In this document: in pieces, positions 18,380 to 26,057 of the stretch | Layout: each line of letters begins with the position of its first letter | How positions within the stretch are numbered: position 1 is the first letter of the stretch | DNA from: Telmatospirillum sp. | GTDB taxonomy: Bacteria; Pseudomonadota; Alphaproteobacteria; Rhodospirillales; Magnetospirillaceae | NCBI GenBank assembly: GCA_031291415.1 | Contig: JARLJB010000393.1 | Location: 41,512-105,511, forward strand | Direction of reading: 5' to 3' | DNA length: 64,000 bases | Made by a program: the position numbers and the translations under genes | Notes under the pieces: generated by a model | What the model was told of the DNA's origin: nothing | Seen by the model: the letters and a program-made list of their open reading frames with translations, nothing else | Databases searched by the model: none

Positions 18380-18735
18380 GGCCGCTGACCTCCATTTTTG
18401 CGGCGCATTCTATGCCGGACGGGGATGTTCGGATAGGCGCCTGGCAGGAAGAATCGATGATGATCGGCCGATGAATCCTCTCCATTTATCGAGGAAGTCG
18501 TTCCCCGCATCGACCGTGGAGTCGTCTCTGGCGGGCGACTTTCTGAAAAGAGCACTTTGTAATATCTTGGCGAAGCGTTATCACGTAAGAGTTATTAAGA
18601 ATTTAGAGCGTATCTTTCATTCGGCGGCGGATCCTTTCGCGGCGAATGGAGTCGTGCCAAAATCGCAAGCGAAACGCAAAACTTGCCGTTCACGGCCGGC
18701 CGGGGCAGACCGGGCGGGACGGCTTACTGGATATC
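18380..18735. other. Intergenic region between divergent E1-like and pls genes
   Basis: This 356-base divergent gap should contain the promoters of both genes. The stretch 18560-18620 is notably AT-rich for this genome. An in-frame ATG at 18646 could extend the downstream synthetase by 30 residues. No repeat or RNA gene is seen. Confidence 0.5.
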
Positions 18736-21700
18736 ATGAATCAGATCATTCCATCGGTCCTTCCCGAATCAATGTCCGGAAGCCTGCCGTCGTGTCTTCT
18801 CCGCGACGAACTGCTGCCGGAGATCTTCGCCGCGACAGTTGAGCGGGCTGCCAACCGGCCAGCCGCCGAATGCGGTGGACAGCTACTGACCTACGCGATG
18901 CTCGATCAGCGGGCCAACCGCGTGGCCCGGTCGTTGCGCGCGCGGGGCATCGGGCGCGGCTGTTTCGTCGGATTGTGGATGGAACGCTCGCTCGATCTGC
19001 ATGTCGCCTTGCTTGGTATCCTGAAAGCCGGCGCCGCCTACCTGCCGTTCGATGCCGACGTGCCGGCCGAACGCGTCCGCGCCTGCCTGACGGATTGTTC
19101 CGCCAAAGCCGTGCTGCTCGATGCCGCCACGGCAGAGCGGGCCGGCGAGCAACCGGCAGTCAGCCTTCTTTTCTCCGAGTTGCTGGACGGCGCTTCGTCG
19201 GAAGAGGCGTTCGATCTGCGCGGCGAAGGCGCTCGACCGGCCGATCCGGCCTATGTCATCTATACGTCGGGATCGACCGGCAAGCCAAAGGGCGTGGTGA
19301 TCAGCCACCGCAACATTTGCCATTATCTGCGGGCCGCCAACAGCGTCTATGGCATCGTCGAGACCGATGTGGTGTTTCAGGGGGCCTCGGTTGCCTTCGA
19401 CCTGTCGCTCGAGGAAATCTTCATTCCCTATCTGGTCGGCGCCAAGCTGTGGATCGCGACACGCCAGACCCTGCAGGAAACCGATCGGCTTTCCGCGACG
19501 CTGATCTCCGCCGGGATAACCGTCCTCGATACGGTGCCGACGCTGCTCTCCATGTTGTCCGAGCGGGTCGACCACCTGCGGATCATCATCCTGGGCGGTG
19601 AAACCTGCCCGCCGGCCCTGGCGGAACGCTGGTGCCGGCCCGGCCGGCGGCTGTTCAACAGCTATGGCCCGACCGAGGCGACGGTTGTCGCCACCATCGC
19701 CGAGCTGAGGCCCGGCCAGCCGGTGACCATCGGCCGGCCGATTCCCAATTACACATGCTACGTGGTCGACGAGCAGCTCAACCAGGTGGCCCCCGGCGTC
19801 GAGGGCGAGTTGTTGATCGGCGGCCCGGGCGTGGCCGCCGGCTATCTCAACCGGCCCGAACTGACCGCCCAGAAGTTCATCGACAACCCGTTCCGCGCCA
19901 ATGGCTCCGACCCGGTTCTTTACCGGTCGGGCGATGCCGTCAGTTTCGCGGCCGACGGTTCGCTTCAGTTTCATGGTCGTATCGACGATCAGGTGAAGAT
20001 TCGTGGTTTCCGCGTCGAGTTGGGGGAAATCGAAGCCAAGCTGACCCATTGCGCCGGCGTGTCGCAGGCGGCGGTGGTGCTCAGGACTGATGATGGAACG
20101 GATCGGCTGGTCGCCTTTTTGGTCGCCGATGCCGGGTCTGCGGCACAAGCCCCCGCCGCGCAGCATCTCCGCGAGGCGTTGCGCGCCGAATTGCCGGCCT
20201 ACATGGTGCCCGGCCATTTCGAGTGGCTGCAGGTGCTGCCGCGTCTGATTTCCGGCAAGACCGACCGCAAGGCGCTGCAGAGCCGTCCGCTGACGGCGGT
20301 CGAAACCGAGGAGCAGGAAGCGCCGAAGACCTCGACCGAGGCGGTGTTGCTGGCGGCGGTCCAGAAGGTGTTCCCGCGCCAGGCGATTCCGCTCGATGCC
20401 GATTTCTTCACCGATCTCGGCGGTCATTCGCTGTTGGCCGCGCGATTCGTTTCGGCGGTCCGCGAGACTCCGGCGCTGGCCGGTCTGACGCTGCAAGACG
20501 TTTATGCCGCCCGCAGCGTCAGGGCGATGGCCGCCCGGCTCGACGAGCGGATCGGCCGGCAGACCGGCGACGATCAGCCGCAACGGTCTTTGGCTTTCGA
20601 ACCGCCGCCGCTGCTGCGGCGCTTTCTGTGCGGCCTGGCGCAGGCCGTGGCTTTGCCGGTGATCCTCGCGATGATCACCGCATCCTGGCTCGGCGTTTTC
20701 GTCGCCTATGAGCTGTTTTCCGGCGAGGAACACAATTTCTTCAGAGAAACCACGGCGCTGCTGACCACCTATGGCGTCATCAATATCGTTACGACGGTGA
20801 TCGCCATCGCCGCCAAATGGCTGATCATCGGCCGCGCCAAACCGGGCGTCTATCCTCTGTGGGGCGTCTATTACTACCGCTGGTGGCTGTCTCAGCGCTT
20901 CGTCAGCATGGTCCACTTCAAGTGGTTCCAGGGCACGCCGATCATGCGCATGATCCTCAGGCTTCTCGGGGCGAAAGTCGGCAAAGACGCGATGATTTGC
21001 GATTTCGAGGCCGGGGCTCTTGACCTCATCACCATCGGCAAGGGCGCCACGGTCGGCGGCAAGACGCAATTTGCCAACGCGGAAGTGATCGGCGACAAGC
21101 TGGTGATCGGGCATATCGACGTCGGAAACGACGCTTATGTCGGCACCTCTTGCGTGATCGGCCATGACTGCGTGATCGGCGAAGGGGCGGAACTGGCCGA
21201 TTTGACCGCGCTGCCGGCAGGAGTGCGGGTTGGCGCCTGGGAAATCTGGGAAGGATCCCCTGCGCGGGCGACCGGCCATGTCGATCAGGCGGCGTTGCCG
21301 GCGGCATCGACCGCCGGTCCGCTGCTGCAGGGCGTGCAGGCGCTGATCTATGCCGCCATGCTGGTGGTGTTGCCGCCGATCACCCTGATTCCGATCATTC
21401 CGGCCTTCTACCTGTTCGACAACCTGAGCGACGTCTTCACTTCGACGTTCTCCATCAATTATCTCTACATCCTGCCGCTGTTGTCCTGGCCGACGGCCAT
21501 GGCGCTGATCCTTATCACCGTGGTTTTGATCGCTGCCGTCCGGTGGATCGTGTTGCCCCGGGTGGTGGCCGGAACCTATTCGGTCCATAGCTGGTTTTAC
21601 CTGCGCAAATGGGTTGTCGCCCTGGCCACCGAGCTGACGCTGGAAACCTTGTCGTCGCTCTATGCGACCGTCTACATGCGCAACTGGTACCGGCTGATGG

Positions 21701-22788
21701 GCGCGAAGATCGGCAAGGATGCCGAGATTTCCACCAATCTGGCGGGACGTTACGATCTGACCGATATCGGCGAGAAATGCTTCATCGCCGACGAGGTCGT
21801 GCTCGGCGACGAAGATATCCGGCGCGGCTGGATGTTCCTGAAACAGGTCAAGACCGGGGCCCGGGTCTTCGTCGGCAATGATGCGGTGGTGCCCGCCGGT
21901 GCGGATATTCCGGAAGGATCGCTGATCGGCATCAAGTCGCGTCCCCCGGCGCACGACGTGGTCATGCAGCCGGGCGATATCTGGTTCGGCAGCCCGCCGA
22001 TCAAATTGCCGGTGCGTCAGCGTTTCGACAATGTGGTGTCGGCCAACTGGACCTTCGAACCGTCGCGCTGGCGGCGTCTTGGCCGCGCCTTGTTCGAGGC
22101 GCACAGCGTCTCGTTGCCGACCATGCTGTTCATCACCTTCGGCACGCTGGCCGTCGAACTGCTGGCGCCATCGGTGATCGATCGCGACTATGGAACTTTG
22201 CTGCCATTGTTCGTTGCCTGCTCCGTCGCCATTTCCGCCGCCTTGGTGTTGTCGGCGGTTCTGGTGAAATGGTTGATGATGGGCGCCTACAAGCCGACGG
22301 TGAAACCGATGTGGTCCTGGTGGGCGTTGCGCACCGAGGCGGTGGCCGTGATGTATTGGGGCATGGCGGGCAAGGTGATGCTCGATCATCTGCGCGGCAC
22401 CCCCTTCCTGCCCTGGGCGCTCAGGCTGTTCGGTTGCAAGTTCGGCCAGGGTATTTTCATGGACACCACCGACATCACCGAATTCGATTGCGTGACGGTC
22501 GGCGATTTCTCGGCGATCAATGACGTGGCGGCCTTGCAGACCCACCTCTACGAGGACCGGGTGATGAAAGTCGGCCGGGTGACTCTCGGCCGGGGTGTCA
22601 CCATCGGCGGCGGCGCCACCGTTCTTTACGACACCCATGTCGGCGATTTCGCCCGTATCGGACAGCTCTCCATCATCATGAAGGGCGAGGAAATTCCGGC
22701 GAACAGCGCCTGGTACGGCGCTCCAGCCCAGACGATGCTCCATCCGATGGCCGATACCGCGCCGGCCCTCAGCCCGAGCGGCGTCTGA
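18736..22788 (+). CDS. Pls/PosA-type nonribosomal peptide synthetase with membrane and beta-helix modules
   Basis: The protein has 1350 residues from the ATG at 18736 (1380 from 18646). An adenylation domain (about 25-500) has VIYTSGSTGKPKGVVISH, NSYGPTEATVV, YRSGD and ISGKTDRKAL. A carrier domain follows with Ser565 in LGGHSLLAARF as the phosphopantetheine site. There is no condensation or thioesterase domain. Instead the C-terminal 750 residues hold about six membrane helices and three left-handed beta-helix blocks (such as DAYVGTSCVIGHDCVIGEGA). This is the architecture of epsilon-poly-lysine synthetase and its relatives, which join amino acids at a membrane-bound module. Acidic residues in the substrate pocket suggest a basic amino acid (inference). 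Confidence 0.85.
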   Translation: MNQIIPSVLPESMSGSLPSCLLRDELLPEIFAATVERAANRPAAECGGQLLTYAMLDQRANRVARSLRARGIGRGCFVGLWMERSLDLHVALLGILKAGAAYLPFDADVPAERVRACLTDCSAKAVLLDAATAERAGEQPAVSLLFSELLDGASSEEAFDLRGEGARPADPAYVIYTSGSTGKPKGVVISHRNICHYLRAANSVYGIVETDVVFQGASVAFDLSLEEIFIPYLVGAKLWIATRQTLQETDRLSATLISAGITVLDTVPTLLSMLSERVDHLRIIILGGETCPPALAERWCRPGRRLFNSYGPTEATVVATIAELRPGQPVTIGRPIPNYTCYVVDEQLNQVAPGVEGELLIGGPGVAAGYLNRPELTAQKFIDNPFRANGSDPVLYRSGDAVSFAADGSLQFHGRIDDQVKIRGFRVELGEIEAKLTHCAGVSQAAVVLRTDDGTDRLVAFLVADAGSAAQAPAAQHLREALRAELPAYMVPGHFEWLQVLPRLISGKTDRKALQSRPLTAVETEEQEAPKTSTEAVLLAAVQKVFPRQAIPLDADFFTDLGGHSLLAARFVSAVRETPALAGLTLQDVYAARSVRAMAARLDERIGRQTGDDQPQRSLAFEPPPLLRRFLCGLAQAVALPVILAMITASWLGVFVAYELFSGEEHNFFRETTALLTTYGVINIVTTVIAIAAKWLIIGRAKPGVYPLWGVYYYRWWLSQRFVSMVHFKWFQGTPIMRMILRLLGAKVGKDAMICDFEAGALDLITIGKGATVGGKTQFANAEVIGDKLVIGHIDVGNDAYVGTSCVIGHDCVIGEGAELADLTALPAGVRVGAWEIWEGSPARATGHVDQAALPAASTAGPLLQGVQALIYAAMLVVLPPITLIPIIPAFYLFDNLSDVFTSTFSINYLYILPLLSWPTAMALILITVVLIAAVRWIVLPRVVAGTYSVHSWFYLRKWVVALATELTLETLSSLYATVYMRNWYRLMGAKIGKDAEISTNLAGRYDLTDIGEKCFIADEVVLGDEDIRRGWMFLKQVKTGARVFVGNDAVVPAGADIPEGSLIGIKSRPPAHDVVMQPGDIWFGSPPIKLPVRQRFDNVVSANWTFEPSRWRRLGRALFEAHSVSLPTMLFITFGTLAVELLAPSVIDRDYGTLLPLFVACSVAISAALVLSAVLVKWLMMGAYKPTVKPMWSWWALRTEAVAVMYWGMAGKVMLDHLRGTPFLPWALRLFGCKFGQGIFMDTTDITEFDCVTVGDFSAINDVAALQTHLYEDRVMKVGRVTLGRGVTIGGGATVLYDTHVGDFARIGQLSIIMKGEEIPANSAWYGAPAQTMLHPMADTAPALSPSGV

Positions 22789-22822
22789 GCCCGTCGAAGC
22801 CGGAGGCGCAGGCGTCATATAA

Positions 22823-22860
22823 CATTAGGCTCTGGAGCGGTTTCGTCCCGGAGCCTAATG
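22823..22860. terminator. Hairpin between pls and the dehydrogenase gene
   Basis: The arms CATTAGGCTCTGG (22823-22835) and CCGGAGCCTAATG (22848-22860) pair at 12 of 13 positions around a 12-base loop. It starts 35 bases after the pls stop and ends 16 bases before the next ATG. There is no T-run, so it may be a factor-dependent terminator or an mRNA-stabilising hairpin. Confidence 0.5.
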
Positions 22861-22876
22861 ACAAGAGGAGGCTTCC

Positions 22877-23614
22877 ATGTCCGCCATCCAAGGCAAGGTC
22901 GTCGTCATCACCGGGGCCAGCAGCGGGATCGGCGAGGCAACGGCTCGCCTGCTTGCCGAACGTGGCGCGAAAGTGGTCTTGGGGGCGCGGCGCGGCGATC
23001 GGTTGGCCGCCATCGCCGCCGATATCCGCCAGGCCGGCGGCGAGGCCTTGTATCAGGCGGTCGATGTGACGCGGCGGGCCGAGGTGGCGGCTCTGGTCGA
23101 ATTGGCGAAGGACCGGTTCGGCTGTCTCGATGTGATGATCAACAATGCCGGTTTGATGCCGGCTTCTCTTCTCGACCAGCTCAAGGTCGACGAATGGGAA
23201 CGCATGGTCGATGTCAATATCAAGGGCGTTCTCTACGGCATCGCCGCGGCGTTGCCGGTGTTTCGTGCGCAAAACAAGGGACATATGATCACCCTGGCTT
23301 CGGTGGCCGGCCTGAGGGTGAGGGCCGAGCTCGCGGTTTATTCGGGAACGAAATATGCCGTTCGGGCGATCTGCGAAGGCCTGCGCCAGGAAGCCGGCGA
23401 CCGGTTGCGGGTGACCATCATCTCGCCCGGCGCCGTTCAGTCGGAACTGGCCGAGACGATCTCGGACCCCACCCTCAAACAGGCGACGATCGAGAAACGG
23501 AAGATCGCCATCCCGGCGGCGGCGATCGCCCGGGCCATCGCCTTTGCCATCGAGCAGCCCGACGACGTGGACATCAACGAAATCGTCGTCCGACCGACCG
23601 CCCAGCCAGGCTGA
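22877..23614 (+). CDS. Short-chain dehydrogenase/reductase
   Basis: This 245-residue classical SDR has the cofactor motif TGASSGIG (14-21), NNAG near residue 90, a catalytic Ser in LASVAG, and Tyr and Lys in YSGTKYAV, and then SPGAV. An Arg-rich turn (GARRGDR) after the second strand suggests a preference for NADP(H). The GAGGAGG ribosome site lies 6 bases before the ATG. The substrate cannot be read from sequence. It follows pls on the same strand, but a hairpin separates them, so joint function is only a possibility. Confidence 0.88.
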   Translation: MSAIQGKVVVITGASSGIGEATARLLAERGAKVVLGARRGDRLAAIAADIRQAGGEALYQAVDVTRRAEVAALVELAKDRFGCLDVMINNAGLMPASLLDQLKVDEWERMVDVNIKGVLYGIAAALPVFRAQNKGHMITLASVAGLRVRAELAVYSGTKYAVRAICEGLRQEAGDRLRVTIISPGAVQSELAETISDPTLKQATIEKRKIAIPAAAIARAIAFAIEQPDDVDINEIVVRPTAQPG

Positions 23615-23631
23615 AGACGTCATCGCCGCCA

Positions 23632-23757
23632 GTGGCTCCGGCGTCTCTGCCGGAGTTCCGGCGGAGCCGGAAATGGACCTCACTCCCGACTTGTCGTCTG
23701 AAGGATCGCCGCTGCTCGCGGAGCGACGAGCAGGGACGCTCGTCCCACTGTTCTCAC
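23632..23757. repeat. Dispersed CACCGGCGTC / GGGACGAGCGTC repeat, copy c
   Basis: The left module is CAGTGGCTCCGGCGTCTCTG then CCGGAGTTCCGGCGGAGCCGG. The right module is CGACGAGCAGGGACGCTCGT then CCCACTG, an inverted copy of the module at 14018. The element ends about 15 bases before the imuA promoter. Confidence 0.8.
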
Positions 23758-23771
23758 TGGCGGGGCCGACA

Positions 23772-23812
23772 TTGACTCCTCGTCATGTTTTGCTATAGAA
23801 CAAAACATGAAC
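23772..23812 (+). promoter_or_regulatory. SOS promoter with LexA box over the imuA start
   Basis: TTGACT (23772-23777) and TATAGA (23794-23799) are separated by 16 bases. The sequence GAAC-AAAACAT-GAAC (23798-23812) matches the alphaproteobacterial LexA box GAAC-N7-GAAC exactly and covers the expected start of transcription. A 9-bp inverted repeat, CATGTTTTG/CAAAACATG (23784-23792 and 23801-23809), is superimposed. The ATG at 23807 lies inside the box. Confidence 0.8.
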
Positions 23813-24550
23813 AAAATGACTCTGGCGCAGCTGCGGGCCCATATCGCCGCTCTGGAAAATCCGGAACGGAAGCTGGCGGTTTTGCCGTTCGGCGTGACGG
23901 AAATCGATGCTGTTTTGCCTTGGGGCGGTTTGCCGATGGGGGGATTGCACGAGATCGATATGCCACCGGACGATGCCGGTGACGGCCCGGCCTTGGGATT
24001 CGTCGCCGTTCTGCTGGGACGGCTGGCCGTTCAACAGAGACGGCCGGTGTTGTGGGTAAGCGGGCGGGACGACCTTTATGCCCCTGGTTTGGCGGGTTTC
24101 GGATTGGCGGCAGAGCAACTGCTGATGGTGCGGCCCGGCCGTGGTTCGGAGATTCTCGCGGCGATGGAGGAAGGGACTCGCTGCTGCGGCCTGGCCGCCG
24201 TGGCGGGCGAGGTCTGGACTCTCGACGGCATCGCCGTCCGGCGTCTGCAGCTTGCCGCCCGCGAGTCCGGAAGCACCGTTCTGGTGATGACGCGCGGCGA
24301 TGGCCATGGCACGGCGCTGACCCGTTGGCGGGTCGGACCAGCGCCATCGGCGCCACCCATTCCGGAGGCCGTCGGCGAATGGCGCTGGTGGCTGACACTG
24401 ACGCATTGCCGGGGACGCGGGACGAACGACGACGGTGTGGTGGCGCGTTGGCTGGTGGAGTGGAATGATGAAACGCATCGTCTCCGTTTGGCTGCCGTTT
24501 CTGGCGACCGATCGGCTGTGCCGGAGGATAGACGCCGGGCGGCCGGATGA
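23807..24550 (+). CDS. imuA: ImuA, RecA-like SOS mutagenesis protein
   Basis: This 247-residue protein is related to RecA/SulA-type ATPases: LPFGVTEIDAVLPWGGLPMG GLHEID near the N-terminus matches the ImuA family, and LWVSGRDDLYAPGLAGFGL follows. It is the first gene of imuA-imuB-dnaE2, which performs translesion synthesis after DNA damage; in Pseudomonas ImuA interacts with RecA. Possible starts are the ATG at 23807, inside the LexA box, and the ATG at 23816. Neither has a Shine-Dalgarno sequence, so a leaderless message is possible. Its 3' end overlaps imuB by 86 bases. Confidence 0.9.
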   Translation: MNKMTLAQLRAHIAALENPERKLAVLPFGVTEIDAVLPWGGLPMGGLHEIDMPPDDAGDGPALGFVAVLLGRLAVQQRRPVLWVSGRDDLYAPGLAGFGLAAEQLLMVRPGRGSEILAAMEEGTRCCGLAAVAGEVWTLDGIAVRRLQLAARESGSTVLVMTRGDGHGTALTRWRVGPAPSAPPIPEAVGEWRWWLTLTHCRGRGTNDDGVVARWLVEWNDETHRLRLAAVSGDRSAVPEDRRRAAG

Positions 24551-26012
24551 CAGCCGACCACTGGCGACCATGACGACCGGAGGAACGCGCCGGTTGTTGA
24601 CCGTCAATCGGGCCGCCTATCTCGGCGGGCTACGCCCTGGCGGCACGGTGGCCGATGCCCAGGCGCTGATCCCCGATCTTCAGCTTGCCAGAGCCGATCC
24701 CGAAGCCGACCTGGCGCTGCTTGAGTATCTGGCCGATAGCTGCCTTTGCTATACCCCCTGGAGTGCCGTCGACGATTGGACCGAGGGAAAGCAGGGGGGC
24801 GGGTTGTGGCTCGACATCACCGGCTGCGCCCATCTGCAGGACGGCGAGGACTCCCTGCTGCGGGATTTGGTGAGCCGCTGTGGCCGTCATGGCCTGGTCG
24901 CCCGCGCCGCTGTCGCCGATACGCCCGGCGCGGCCTGGGCCTGGACCCGTTTCGGCGATTCCGGTTCGCCTTGTCTGCCGGTCGGGGCCGATCGCCGGAT
25001 TTTGGCGGCATTGCCCTTGGCGGCGCTCCGTCTGCTGCCCTCGACCGTCGAGGGGCTCAATCGCCTGGGCCTCAAAAGCATCGGCGATCTTGAAGCGTTG
25101 CCACGTGCCGGTTTGGCTGCCCGGTTCGGTCCCGCCGTGGCGGTCCGTCTCGATCAGATGCGCGGGCGCCAGGACGAACCCATTTCACCGCAGCGACCGC
25201 CCGAGCGCCACCAGACCCATCTTCGTTTCGCCGAACCGATCGCCCGGAGCGAGGACATCGCCGCGGCGGTCCATCAGATGCTGGCGTCCCTTTGCCAGGA
25301 GCTCGGACGGCAGCGTCTTGGCGTGCGGCGCCTGCAACTGGTTGCCTTCCGGCTCGATGCCACAAGGCAGCGTCTCGGCATCGGAACCAGCCAGCCCAAT
25401 CGCGACCCGCGGCATCTTTTCCGTCTGTTGGTCGAGTCCCTGGCGGCGCTCGATGCCGGGTTCGGGATCGACATGCTCCGCCTGTCGGCGACGAACGTGG
25501 CCCCGCTGCAGACCGAGCAGGCCGCCTTCGCCGCCGTTTCGCAAGGAGGGGAGGGGGAGCAGAACGGTCAGTCCCTGGGTCATCTCTGCGACAGCTTGGG
25601 AAACCGTCTGGGATTTGATCGGATCTACCGCTTCGCCTTGCGGCAAAGCCATCTGCCAGAACGTCTGGTGCGCCGTTTGCCACCCTTTCCGGCATCGTCG
25701 GCGCCGGGCGGCGAATCCGCGCCGGAGGGCCGTCGTCCGCTACGACTCTTCATCCGTCCGGAAGCGGTGGAGGCAGTGGCGCCGCTGCCCGATGCTCCGC
25801 CGCTGCTGTTTCGCTGGCGACGGCGGATTCACCGCGTCGCCCATGCCGAAGGGCCGGAACGCCTGTCCGCCGAATGGTGGCGGGAGGGGGGGCTGGATCG
25901 CGATTACTACTGCGTCGAGGATGTGGCGGGGTGCCGCTTCTGGCTCTATCGGGAAGGCGCCTACGGTGGTGAGACGATCCCCCGCTGGTTTCTGCATGGA
26001 ATTTTTCCATGA
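24465..26012 (+). CDS. imuB: ImuB, Y-family polymerase-like SOS protein
   Basis: The protein has 515 residues. It begins MMKRIVSVWLPFLATDRLCR and has a Y-family fold with helix-hairpin-helix (LNRLGLKSIGDLEALPRAGL) and little-finger regions. ImuB proteins lack the catalytic carboxylates of true Y-family polymerases and act as a hub joining ImuA, DnaE2 and the sliding clamp. The start lies inside imuA, so the two are translationally coupled. In other species a clamp-binding motif is essential; I could not place it with certainty here. Confidence 0.92.
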   Translation: MMKRIVSVWLPFLATDRLCRRIDAGRPDDSRPLATMTTGGTRRLLTVNRAAYLGGLRPGGTVADAQALIPDLQLARADPEADLALLEYLADSCLCYTPWSAVDDWTEGKQGGGLWLDITGCAHLQDGEDSLLRDLVSRCGRHGLVARAAVADTPGAAWAWTRFGDSGSPCLPVGADRRILAALPLAALRLLPSTVEGLNRLGLKSIGDLEALPRAGLAARFGPAVAVRLDQMRGRQDEPISPQRPPERHQTHLRFAEPIARSEDIAAAVHQMLASLCQELGRQRLGVRRLQLVAFRLDATRQRLGIGTSQPNRDPRHLFRLLVESLAALDAGFGIDMLRLSATNVAPLQTEQAAFAAVSQGGEGEQNGQSLGHLCDSLGNRLGFDRIYRFALRQSHLPERLVRRLPPFPASSAPGGESAPEGRRPLRLFIRPEAVEAVAPLPDAPPLLFRWRRRIHRVAHAEGPERLSAEWWREGGLDRDYYCVEDVAGCRFWLYREGAYGGETIPRWFLHGIFP

Positions 26013-26057
26013 GGTGTGGACGGACGATCGGGGATGTTGAGGTCTGGGGTCCGAAGA

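Noticed and set aside
18883..22818. A 1311-codon minus-strand open frame opposite the peptide synthetase gene
   Set aside because: It is antisense to a clearly conserved gene, is rich in Arg, Gly, His and Gln, and has no domain. Long antisense frames are expected in GC-rich DNA.
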